Shown: positions 7,239 to 13,320 of the stretch, piece by piece
Position numbering within the stretch: the stretch's first letter is position 1
Layout of the letters: every line of letters starts with the position of its first letter
Origin: Christiangramia sp.
GTDB taxonomy: Bacteria; Bacteroidota; Bacteroidia; Flavobacteriales; Flavobacteriaceae
Length of the DNA: 13,320 nt
Direction: 5' to 3'
Assembly: GCA_024635735.1 (NCBI GenBank)
Contig: JAGXII010000177.1
Location: 1-13,320, forward strand
Notes under the pieces: model-generated
Databases searched by the model: none
What the model was told of the DNA's origin: nothing
What the model saw: the letters and a program-made list of their open reading frames with translations, nothing else
Position numbers and translations under genes: made by a program

Positions 7239-8522
7239 TTAAATATTACTGATTAGCTTGGCTAGTTTTCCGGTTAATTCTTTTCTATGGTATTGATAAA
7301 TTTCTGCTGAATTGATGAGCTTTTCTCCTTTTTGATACTTTCTGAAAATTGAAAGAATTTCGTTCTTTATTTTTTCAGAATCATTATAAGAGAAAACTTT
7401 TCCGGCCTTGGTTTCATTTATAATTTGCTCCACATCCCAGCCCTCAGGCCCCACCGCAATCAAAGGTCTTCTAACGGCCAGGTACTCGAACAATTTCCCG
7501 GGAATTATTCCCCTTGTCTCTTCTGAATCTATTTCTATAAGCAAAAGAACGGCGCTTTCTTTTTGAATTGCTATTGCCGATTCATGATCTACATAACCCG
7601 CAATTTCCAAATAATCATTTAAACCTTGGTCTTTTATACTTTTTAAAACTTCCTCACTAATCCTGCCCGCAAGTTTTAAATGAAATTCATTCCTGAAATC
7701 CTCATTTTCCTCAATGAGTTCTCCTAATACTTTCCAAAGCCCAGAAGGATTTCTACCCGAAAGCAAAGAACCCACATGAGAAATTTGAAATTTTTGGGGC
7801 CTTTTAATTGTTTCTGAAATATCTAAATCAAATCCGTTTGTAATCACGCTTACCGGCTGACTGGTTTTGGAATCAAATTCCCGTTTGGTAGTAAAACTGG
7901 TAGTAATTATATGATTTGCCGAATGGAGTACTTTTCTTTCCAGCTTTTCATGTTTCTCCTGGGATCTTTTACTGAGTTTAAGTTTTGAGTGATACCCGAT
8001 ATTAGTCCAAGGGTCACGAAAATCTGCAATCCATTTGATATTGGTTTTTTCTGAAAGTCCCAGACCTATTAAATGTAAACTATGCGGTGGGCCCGTGGTT
8101 ATCAAAGCATCATAATTGTTTTTCTGAAGCTCTTCTTTCAGAAATTTCACCGAAGGTTTTATCCAGAATTTTCTGGCATCAGGAATAAAATAATTACCCC
8201 GAATATAGAGCATCGCTTTTTGCAGAGCAGACTGATTTTTCTCTTTAGCGATTATACCGGAACTTATTGTTTCGGTTTCCTTTTTAGAAAAAATTCCAGC
8301 CAGGGAATAAGGCTCAAAAATAGGTTGTTTGATTACCCGAAGATCTTCCGGGATTTCACTCTTAAAACTTTCATCTATAATTGGATAACTTGGATTTTCA
8401 GGCACAAAGACAACCGGTTCTATCTGAAAATCCCTGAGATACTTTACAAATTTCAACCATCTCTGAACACCAGGCCCTCCAGCTGGTGGCCAGTAATAGG
8501 TTATGATTAGCACTTTTTTCAT
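7239..8522 (-). CDS. Glycosyltransferase, GT-B fold, GT4-like
   Basis: The 427-residue cytoplasmic enzyme should transfer a sugar from a nucleotide-sugar donor to a glycan or lipid acceptor. The N-terminal Rossmann half begins VLIITYYWPPAGGPGVQRW, with the Gly-rich acceptor-side loop of the GT4 group, and continues with ALITTGPPHSLHLIGLGL and WIADFRDPW (about residues 138-172). The C-terminal donor-binding half includes ISHVGSLLSGRNPSGLW, LEIAGYVDH and GIIPGKLFEYLAVRRPLIAV (about residues 245-360), the last resembling the donor-binding region of GT4 enzymes. No membrane helix is seen. It starts 22 nt after the YfhO gene and abuts the flippase gene, so it probably builds the glycan the flippase exports. 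Donor and acceptor are unknown. Confidence 0.92.
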   Translation of the reverse strand: MKKVLIITYYWPPAGGPGVQRWLKFVKYLRDFQIEPVVFVPENPSYPIIDESFKSEIPEDLRVIKQPIFEPYSLAGIFSKKETETISSGIIAKEKNQSALQKAMLYIRGNYFIPDARKFWIKPSVKFLKEELQKNNYDALITTGPPHSLHLIGLGLSEKTNIKWIADFRDPWTNIGYHSKLKLSKRSQEKHEKLERKVLHSANHIITTSFTTKREFDSKTSQPVSVITNGFDLDISETIKRPQKFQISHVGSLLSGRNPSGLWKVLGELIEENEDFRNEFHLKLAGRISEEVLKSIKDQGLNDYLEIAGYVDHESAIAIQKESAVLLLIEIDSEETRGIIPGKLFEYLAVRRPLIAVGPEGWDVEQIINETKAGKVFSYNDSEKIKNEILSIFRKYQKGEKLINSAEIYQYHRKELTGKLAKLISNI

Positions 8523-8544
8523 AAAGTTGGAGAAATAGAAAAGA

Positions 8545-10959
8545 TTAGTTTCTTTTCTTTAATTCATATCCAATTCCACCCAGTAAAATAAGGCCAATTA
8601 ACAAGGAACTCACAAGAGTAATTGTACTTCCCGTTTGAATAACCTGAGGCTCAAATTTAAAAACTACTTCATGTTCTCCAGCAGGAATATTCATTGCCCT
8701 TAAAACATAATCTGCGCGCACGTGGTCTACCGATTTTCCATCAAGATAAGCATTCCAGCCGGGCTGATAATACATTTCAGAAAATACAGCGAACTGATTA
8801 GATGGTGCTGAAAATTTATAATGTAACTCATTTGGTTGATGAGATTTGAGCACAATGCTGGCTTCTTCCGAATAGTTGAAGGAAGTATTTATATCTTCTT
8901 TAAATTTATTCTGAACCACTGCAGTGTTTTTAAGTTCGGTATCTTTTAGAGAAACTATCGCTTCATCTGCCGATTCTACCCATTCTATATTCTGTACAAA
9001 CCAGGCATTTCCAAAAGCGCCAGGATTCTGCTGAGCCTGATTCCCATTATCAGTAGGAACTATAAAATATTTTACATTCAGCATATTCAGAATCTCCATA
9101 TTATTCTGGGAGATATAAAAATCATACAGATCCTGGATTCTACCAGGCTTGGCAGCATGGTAACCACCTAAAGCATTATGAAAATAAGAGGTTCGTCCTG
9201 TATTAAATGGATTTCCCGAAACATCAAATACTCTGTAATGAGAGGTGTCCTTTAGAATTGCCGCATCGGCTTCTTGCTTTTCAAAAGGTTTTTCCATTTC
9301 CCTGGACTGAACAAAATCATCTTCATTTACATATCTCTTATCAACACCAATGAGATCTACAAGAAATAATATTACAAAACCTCCAATTACAAGGTTTCGC
9401 TTTATTTTATCCTGAATATAAAGCCATATAAGTGTTGCTCCAATAAGAACGAAGATGAGGGAACGCAAAGTATCGGCTGTAAAAATATCTTTGCGATCTT
9501 CTTTTAAGGCCCTCATAAAGTCCATTCCAAATTGCTGACTATATGAAGCATCATTAGCGCCTGAAAAATCGAACAGTATGGATTTAAAAAGAAGAAATAT
9601 CAATAAAAGCCCACCGGTAATAATTCCGCCCCATTTAAGAGCTTCCATTTTATCTTCCTTTTTTAGGTTGGGATTGAATAACTTATAAAGTCCAAAAACG
9701 GCCATTAATGGCACACATAACTCCAGGATTATCTGGATAGATGAAACAGCTCTGAATTTATTATAGAGTGGAACCACATCTATAAAGAACTGCGTGAGAA
9801 ATCCGAAATTCTTCCCCCAACTCAGCAACAAAGCAAGTACACTGGCTCCAACAATCCACCATTTAAGGCGACCTCTAACCAGGAAAAGAGCAAATACAAA
9901 TAGAAAAATTACTGATGCGCCAATATATGCGGGAGCTTTTACATACGTTTGGTCTCCCCAATACGTAGGAGCATTTTCCGAAAAATTTGCAGCCTGAGCA
10001 GGAGAAGCTCCTAATTTTATAATAGACTGATAGATATTGGCATCTGTACCAAGATTCTCAGAACTTCCTCCACCCATAAACCGCGGAATGAAGAGATTAA
10101 AAGTTTCTACTACACCGTAACTATACTCGGTTATATAGTCATAACCTAATCCAGATTTTTCCTTTGGTGTTCCATCGGGTTGAATGCTTAGATCAGACTT
10201 TCCACGTGTACTAAAGTCGGCATATTCACTGGTCGCCATTAATCCAGTAGCATTTGCTGCTATCGCAAGAATAACTGCAACCACCATTATACCCAGTGAT
10301 TTAAAGTATTTTGGAATTTTCTTTTTTCTAAAGGCATCCACCAGATAGGCGATCCCTAAAACAATCACTAATAACAACAGGTAATAGGTCATCTGGAAGT
10401 GATTGGCTTGTACCTCTAATGCCATGGCAATAGTGAGTAACAGAAAACTCCATATATTCCGGTTTCTGAAAATGGCAATTATGCCAGCCAGAACCATTGG
10501 CATATAGGCAATTGCATGCGCTTTCGCATTATGTCCAACCCCAAGAATTATTATAAAATAGGTGGAAAAGCCAAAAGCGATTGCCCCGAGAAAAGCCAGT
10601 TTATAATCCAGCTTCATGCATAGAAGAAGAATATAAAATCCTATAAAATAAAGGAAAAGATAATCTGCGGGTCTGGGTAGAAATCTTAAAAGATGGTCCA
10701 GTTTTTTAATGTAGTTATGAGGATAATAAGCTCCCAGCTGGTATGTTGGCATTCCACCGAAGGCCGCATCTGTCCAGTAAGGCTCCTCCCCTGTCTCAGC
10801 TCTGAAATCACTTTGTTCTTTAGACATGCCGATATATTGTACTATATCGCTCTGGAAAATTTCCTTCCCCTGTAGAACCGGACTGAAATAAAATAAAGAT
10901 AGAATTATAAACCCTGCCAGAACCAGCAGATGAGGTAAGAATTGCTTCAGTTTAGCCAT
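8545..10959 (-). CDS. YfhO-family integral membrane protein (GT-C-like)
   Basis: The 804-residue product matches the general plan of YfhO proteins: a first helix (about 8-28), a long extracytoplasmic loop with acidic residues (DIVQYIGMSKEQSDF) and WTDAAFGGMPTYQ, about a dozen helices including GHNAKAHAIAYMPMVLAGI, then an extracytoplasmic C-terminal domain (about 545-775) and a final helix before the KKRN end. The fold and first-loop Asp resemble GT-C transferases that use lipid-linked sugars. Firmicute YfhO members glycosylate teichoic acids, but the role in Bacteroidota, which lack these, is not established here. The ATG at 10959 follows a 79-nt gap that is almost entirely base-paired when folded. 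It is the second gene of the operon. A role in transferring sugars outside the membrane is inferred from family and neighbours. Confidence 0.88.
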   Translation of the reverse strand: MAKLKQFLPHLLVLAGFIILSLFYFSPVLQGKEIFQSDIVQYIGMSKEQSDFRAETGEEPYWTDAAFGGMPTYQLGAYYPHNYIKKLDHLLRFLPRPADYLFLYFIGFYILLLCMKLDYKLAFLGAIAFGFSTYFIIILGVGHNAKAHAIAYMPMVLAGIIAIFRNRNIWSFLLLTIAMALEVQANHFQMTYYLLLLVIVLGIAYLVDAFRKKKIPKYFKSLGIMVVAVILAIAANATGLMATSEYADFSTRGKSDLSIQPDGTPKEKSGLGYDYITEYSYGVVETFNLFIPRFMGGGSSENLGTDANIYQSIIKLGASPAQAANFSENAPTYWGDQTYVKAPAYIGASVIFLFVFALFLVRGRLKWWIVGASVLALLLSWGKNFGFLTQFFIDVVPLYNKFRAVSSIQIILELCVPLMAVFGLYKLFNPNLKKEDKMEALKWGGIITGGLLLIFLLFKSILFDFSGANDASYSQQFGMDFMRALKEDRKDIFTADTLRSLIFVLIGATLIWLYIQDKIKRNLVIGGFVILFLVDLIGVDKRYVNEDDFVQSREMEKPFEKQEADAAILKDTSHYRVFDVSGNPFNTGRTSYFHNALGGYHAAKPGRIQDLYDFYISQNNMEILNMLNVKYFIVPTDNGNQAQQNPGAFGNAWFVQNIEWVESADEAIVSLKDTELKNTAVVQNKFKEDINTSFNYSEEASIVLKSHQPNELHYKFSAPSNQFAVFSEMYYQPGWNAYLDGKSVDHVRADYVLRAMNIPAGEHEVVFKFEPQVIQTGSTITLVSSLLIGLILLGGIGYELKKRN

Positions 10960-10962
10960 TAA

Positions 10963-11036
10963 TCGGACTTTTAATTTTGATGAACAGTTTTGCGTTCACA
11001 AAGCAATTGCGATTGCAATGCTTTGTTAAAATCCGA
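10963..11036 (-). ncRNA. Putative structured cis-element (three-way junction) upstream of the YfhO gene
   Basis: In transcript sense, P1 pairs TCGGATTTTAA (11036-11026) with TTAAAAGTCCGA (10974-10963), 11 bp with one bulged G. P2 pairs CAAAGCATTGC (11025-11015) with GCAATTGCTTTG (11010-10999), 11 bp with one bulged base and an AATC loop. P3 pairs TGAAC with GTTCA (about 10998-10981) around an 8-nt loop. The element starts 2 nt after the upstream stop codon and ends 3 nt before the YfhO ATG, filling the gap. The complementarity is directly visible. An RNA regulatory role (translation control, attenuation or processing) is inference, and I recognise no known riboswitch class. Confidence 0.45.
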
Positions 11037-11038
11037 AA

Positions 11039-11323
11039 TTAATCAATTTCTTCGTAATCGATATATTCACCCACTTTTTTATCTGATCTGCGATTAGATT
11101 TAGGCTTTTTATCAATACTAACTTTGCCTTCTTTCTTCTGCGCTTCTCCCTGAAAACCTCCAAACTGTTGATTGAACTGCTTTTCAAACTTACGCCCCAT
11201 CTTCTTCATAAAATATCTCAGGATCATAGGTCCAAAGTAGCGCAGCAATATTTTGAGGCCAAAGTATACTAACAGAATTATTAGAACCGTTCTTAATACT
11301 CCGGTAAATGATGCTTCTAACAT
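11039..11323 (-). CDS. DUF4834-like small membrane protein
   Basis: The 94-residue protein begins MLEASFTGVLRTVLIILLVY. It has one or two N-terminal membrane segments (about residues 9-33, with IILLVYFGLKILLRYFGPMI), then a basic, hydrophilic cytoplasmic tail with KKMGRKFEKQFNQQFGG and an acidic end EYIDYEEID. It resembles the DUF4834 family of Bacteroidota, recognised from memory; no function is known. I chose the ATG at 11323: the frame could extend to a TTG at 11341, but that codon lies within the likely -7 promoter element. It is the first gene of the operon with YfhO, the glycosyltransferase and the flippase, 79 nt ahead of YfhO, which suggests an accessory role in envelope glycan assembly. 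Confidence 0.8.
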   Translation of the reverse strand: MLEASFTGVLRTVLIILLVYFGLKILLRYFGPMILRYFMKKMGRKFEKQFNQQFGGFQGEAQKKEGKVSIDKKPKSNRRSDKKVGEYIDYEEID

Positions 11324-11338
11324 TATTAAGCTTTTATG

Positions 11339-11346
11339 CAAAAATA
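11339..11346 (-). promoter_or_regulatory. -7 promoter element of the DUF4834-YfhO operon
   Basis: On the minus strand TATTTTTG (11346-11339) fits TAnnTTTG and lies about 15 nt before the ATG at 11323. No TTG stands at the usual -33 distance, so the call rests on one box and position. Confidence 0.4.
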
Positions 11347-11401
11347 AAAAGAAGCCGCCACAATCATGGGTACATCACCAATAAAATTATAATAAAACTT
11401 A

Positions 11402-11409
11402 TATCTTTG
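11402..11409 (+). promoter_or_regulatory. -7 promoter element of the outer-membrane protein gene
   Basis: TATCTTTG matches TAnnTTTG and lies 21 nt before the ATG at 11431, the same distance as at uvrA. The upstream region is AT-rich without a clear TTG. It is divergent from the operon promoter at 11339-11346, the two boxes being about 55 nt apart. Confidence 0.45.
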
Positions 11410-11430
11410 AGAGAATCAAGCCATTCTAAT

Positions 11431-12411
11431 ATGCATAAATTAACCTCCTTAAGCCTTTTACTGCTTGCATTTCTGAGTAATAACCTACAGGCTCAATATA
11501 CTGAAACTATCAACTCAAATCGCCCAGGACAATCACAGGGAGCCTTTGCTGTAGGCACCAGTGTTATTCAACTGGAAACCGGAGGATATTTTGGCGCAGA
11601 TGAGCATACTGCCTATAATTCCAAAACCGATATTTGGGGAATTGATTATCAATTGAGATATGGATTATTTTTTGAAAATCTCGAACTGAATCTTTCTGGA
11701 GCATTTGAATCGCAGGATGCAACTTATAATTTGCTTGGTAATATAGAGAATTCGGTAACCCGAAATTTTAAGTCAAATACAATAGGTGCTAAATATCTCA
11801 TCTTTGATCCTTATAAAACTTTAGAAGAAGATAAACCCAATTTATACAGCTGGAAAGCCAACCATCGTTTTAAATGGAAAACACTTATCCCGGCAATTTC
11901 GGTTTATGCCGGAGCCAACTTCTCCTTTGGTGATAATCCTTATTTATATGAAGGAGAATCCAAATTCAGCCCGAAAGGAGCCATTATCACTCAAAATAAC
12001 TGGGGAAATACAGTTCTGGTCGTCAATCTTATAGGAGATCGTATAGGCCAGGAATATCCATCTTATACAGGTATAGTTACGGTAACTCATGCTTTATCAG
12101 AGAAATTTGCAATATTCGGGGAATACCAGGGAATAAATAGTGATCTCTATGCCGATGACATTCTACGAGGCGGCGCGGCTTTTTTAGTTGAATCAAACTT
12201 ACAGTTTGACGTTTCAGGTCTTGTAAATTTTAAAGACACTCCTTCTCGCTGGCAGGTTGGTGCAGGAATTTCCTATAGAGTAGATCTCCATAAAGTCGAT
12301 GAATTCCTGGAAGAGTCTAAAGAAGGAAACAAGCGAAGAGCCAGAAGTAAAAGATTTGGCCGTGAAGAAAAAGAAATTGAAGGCGAAGGTGAAGGAAATG
12401 GAAATGGATAA
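11431..12411 (+). CDS. Outer-membrane beta-barrel protein, Phenol_MetA_deg/transporter type
   Basis: I place the start at the ATG at 11431, giving 326 residues that begin with a clean signal peptide (MHKLTSLSLLLLAFLSNNLQA, cleavage likely before QYTET). The frame is open to an ATG at 11308, but the extra 41 residues are hydrophilic, span the promoter region and would bury the signal peptide. The mature part starts INSNRPGQSQGAFAVGTSVI, typical of flavobacterial proteins annotated as transporter or Phenol_MetA_deg family, followed by alternating amphipathic strands up to WQVGAGISYRVDLHK (about 278-292). The substrate is unknown, and the family name does not prove phenol metabolism. After the barrel comes a charged tail of about 34 residues with KRRARSKR, an acidic run and a Gly/Glu/Asn end, so the protein does not end in the aromatic residue usual for barrels. 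Confidence 0.8.
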   Translation: MHKLTSLSLLLLAFLSNNLQAQYTETINSNRPGQSQGAFAVGTSVIQLETGGYFGADEHTAYNSKTDIWGIDYQLRYGLFFENLELNLSGAFESQDATYNLLGNIENSVTRNFKSNTIGAKYLIFDPYKTLEEDKPNLYSWKANHRFKWKTLIPAISVYAGANFSFGDNPYLYEGESKFSPKGAIITQNNWGNTVLVVNLIGDRIGQEYPSYTGIVTVTHALSEKFAIFGEYQGINSDLYADDILRGGAAFLVESNLQFDVSGLVNFKDTPSRWQVGAGISYRVDLHKVDEFLEESKEGNKRRARSKRFGREEKEIEGEGEGNGNG

Positions 12412-12425
12412 TTCGAGATAAATCA

Positions 12426-12461
12426 AAAAAAGCCCCGCCAAATAAATGGCGGGGCTTTTTT
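12426..12461. terminator. Strong bidirectional terminator
   Basis: A perfect 15-bp inverted repeat, AAAAAAGCCCCGCCA (12426-12440) and TGGCGGGGCTTTTTT (12447-12461), has a 6-nt loop, a GC-rich core and T/A runs on both sides. It lies between the convergent stops of the barrel gene (12411) and the serine-palmitoyltransferase-like gene (12479). Confidence 0.95.
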
Positions 12462-12478
12462 ATTATATATAACAAGAA

Positions 12479-13320
12479 CTATTTATTAGCCATAGCTGCA
12501 CTTACAGATTCTGATAGTCTTTTATAGGTGCCATTTTCAAGTCTTTCACGAATAGCTGAAAATGCCTCTAAAGTCTTTTCAATATCCTCAATATTATGAC
12601 TGGCGGTTGGAATCATTCTGAGTAAAATCAAACCTTTAGGTATCACCGGATAAACCACAATAGAACAGAATACTCCGTGATTTTCTCTAAGGTCCTTTAC
12701 AAGGGCCATAGCCTCAGGGATACTTCCCTTAAGATACACGGGAGTCACACAACTTTGTGTGGTTCCAATATCAAATCCACGATCTTTTAATCCGTTTTGA
12801 AGTGCATTTACGTTTTCCCAAAGCTTTTCTTTAAGCTCAGGCATGCTGCGTAACATTTCAAGACGTTTCAACGCGCCTACCACCAACTGCATTTGCAGTG
12901 ATTTAGCAAACATCTGAGAACGAAGGTTATATTTAAGATAATCGATGATCTCTTTGTCTCCGGCTATAAAAGCACCGGTACTGGCAAGAGATTTTGCAAA
13001 CGTAGCGAAATACACATCAATATCGTCCTGAACCCCCTGCTCCTCACCTGCTCCGGCTCCTGTTTTACCAAGGGTTCCGAAACCATGTGCGTCATCAACA
13101 AATAACCTGAAATTATATTTTTTCTTAAGCTCAACAATTTCTTTCAGTTTTCCCTGTTCACCTCGCATTCCAAAAACCCCTTCAGAAATAAGCAATATCC
13201 CTCCTCCGGTTTGTTCAGCGATCTTGGTAGCACGCTGAAGGTTTTTTTCGATACTTTCCATATCGTTATGCTTATAGGTAAAACGCTGACCTAAATGCAA
13301 TCTAACTCCATCAATAATAC
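12479..13320 (-). CDS. Alpha-oxoamine synthase / serine palmitoyltransferase-like PLP enzyme (5'-truncated by window edge)
   Basis: This is the C-terminal 280 residues of a fold-type I PLP enzyme; the frame stays open to the window edge (IIDGVRLHLGQRF at the edge), so the true start lies outside and the TTG at 13300 is internal. Visible motifs are the cofactor-side FVDDAHGFGTLGKTGAGAGE, with the Asp/His pair typical of alpha-oxoamine synthases, and the Schiff-base Lys in TFAKSLASTGAFIAG. The C-terminal part has PVIPKGLILLRMIPTASHN, matching the conserved Arg region of these enzymes. The group includes serine palmitoyltransferase, KBL and BioF; the TFAKSLAS and AGAGEEQG sequences and the known sphingolipid content of Bacteroidota favour serine palmitoyltransferase (serine plus acyl-CoA to 3-ketosphinganine). 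This subgroup assignment is inference from remembered similarity. Confidence 0.85.
   Translation of the reverse strand, partial: IIDGVRLHLGQRFTYKHNDMESIEKNLQRATKIAEQTGGGILLISEGVFGMRGEQGKLKEIVELKKKYNFRLFVDDAHGFGTLGKTGAGAGEEQGVQDDIDVYFATFAKSLASTGAFIAGDKEIIDYLKYNLRSQMFAKSLQMQLVVGALKRLEMLRSMPELKEKLWENVNALQNGLKDRGFDIGTTQSCVTPVYLKGSIPEAMALVKDLRENHGVFCSIVVYPVIPKGLILLRMIPTASHNIEDIEKTLEAFSAIRERLENGTYKRLSESVSAAMANK

Noticed and set aside
8082..8510. 142-codon open frame on the plus strand inside the glycosyltransferase gene
   Set aside because: It is antisense to a well-supported GT-B enzyme, has no recognisable domain or promoter, and its product is an unremarkable basic/aromatic mix expected from a shadow frame.
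11324..11341. Upstream TTG start for the DUF4834-like protein
   Set aside because: The TTG falls within a TAnnTTTG-like promoter box and adds only six residues; the ATG at 11323 starts the recognisable MLEASFTG end.
11308..11430. 41-codon N-terminal extension of the outer-membrane protein
   Set aside because: It lies across the divergent promoter region and overlaps the DUF4834 gene start, is hydrophilic, and would hide a clean signal peptide that begins at 11431.
12214..12441. Minus-strand frame under the barrel tail
   Set aside because: It is antisense to the charged tail and runs into the terminator; its Phe/Ser-rich product simply mirrors the Glu/Lys codons of the sense strand.

Overview
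The window looks like chromosomal DNA of a marine-type member of the Flavobacteriaceae (Bacteroidota), perhaps near Gramella/Christiangramia; the genus is a guess from remembered protein similarity. The support is low-to-moderate GC, weak or absent Shine-Dalgarno sites, several TAnnTTTG promoter elements typical of Bacteroidota, and a gene set typical of the phylum: a YfhO-family membrane protein, a DUF4834-like protein, a serine-palmitoyltransferase-like enzyme and a Phenol_MetA_deg-type outer-membrane protein. There are no transposases, CRISPR arrays, rRNA or tRNA genes, and no sign of recent transfer.

Layout. Positions 2-463 (+) hold the 3' part of an endonuclease III gene (nth). A bidirectional terminator separates it from a minus-strand pair: an ECF sigma factor (717-1301) and a 50-residue ORF (504-656). 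The sigma gene is divergent from uvrA (1539-4325, +). It has a leader of about 100 nt containing a 12-bp inverted repeat whose second arm abuts the start codon. After uvrA, a sigma-54-like -24/-12 element precedes a secreted Tyr-rich, Arg/Ser-tailed protein of unknown function (4462-5697, +).

The region 11323-5781 (-) reads as one operon: DUF4834-like membrane protein, YfhO-family membrane protein, glycosyltransferase, polysaccharide flippase. It probably serves envelope glycan or glycolipid assembly. The 79-nt gap between the first two genes is almost wholly self-complementary and can be drawn as a three-way-junction RNA ending just before the YfhO start codon. A divergent promoter region separates this operon from an outer-membrane beta-barrel gene (11431-12411, +). 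That gene converges, across a strong terminator, on a 5'-truncated alpha-oxoamine synthase/serine palmitoyltransferase-like gene (12479-13320, -).

Functionally the window combines DNA repair (nth, uvrA), envelope construction (flippase, glycosyltransferase, YfhO, barrel, probable sphingolipid enzyme) and regulation (ECF sigma, sigma-54-like promoter). The least explained parts are the structured YfhO leader, the sigma-factor leader hairpin, and the secreted repeat protein behind the sigma-54-like promoter.
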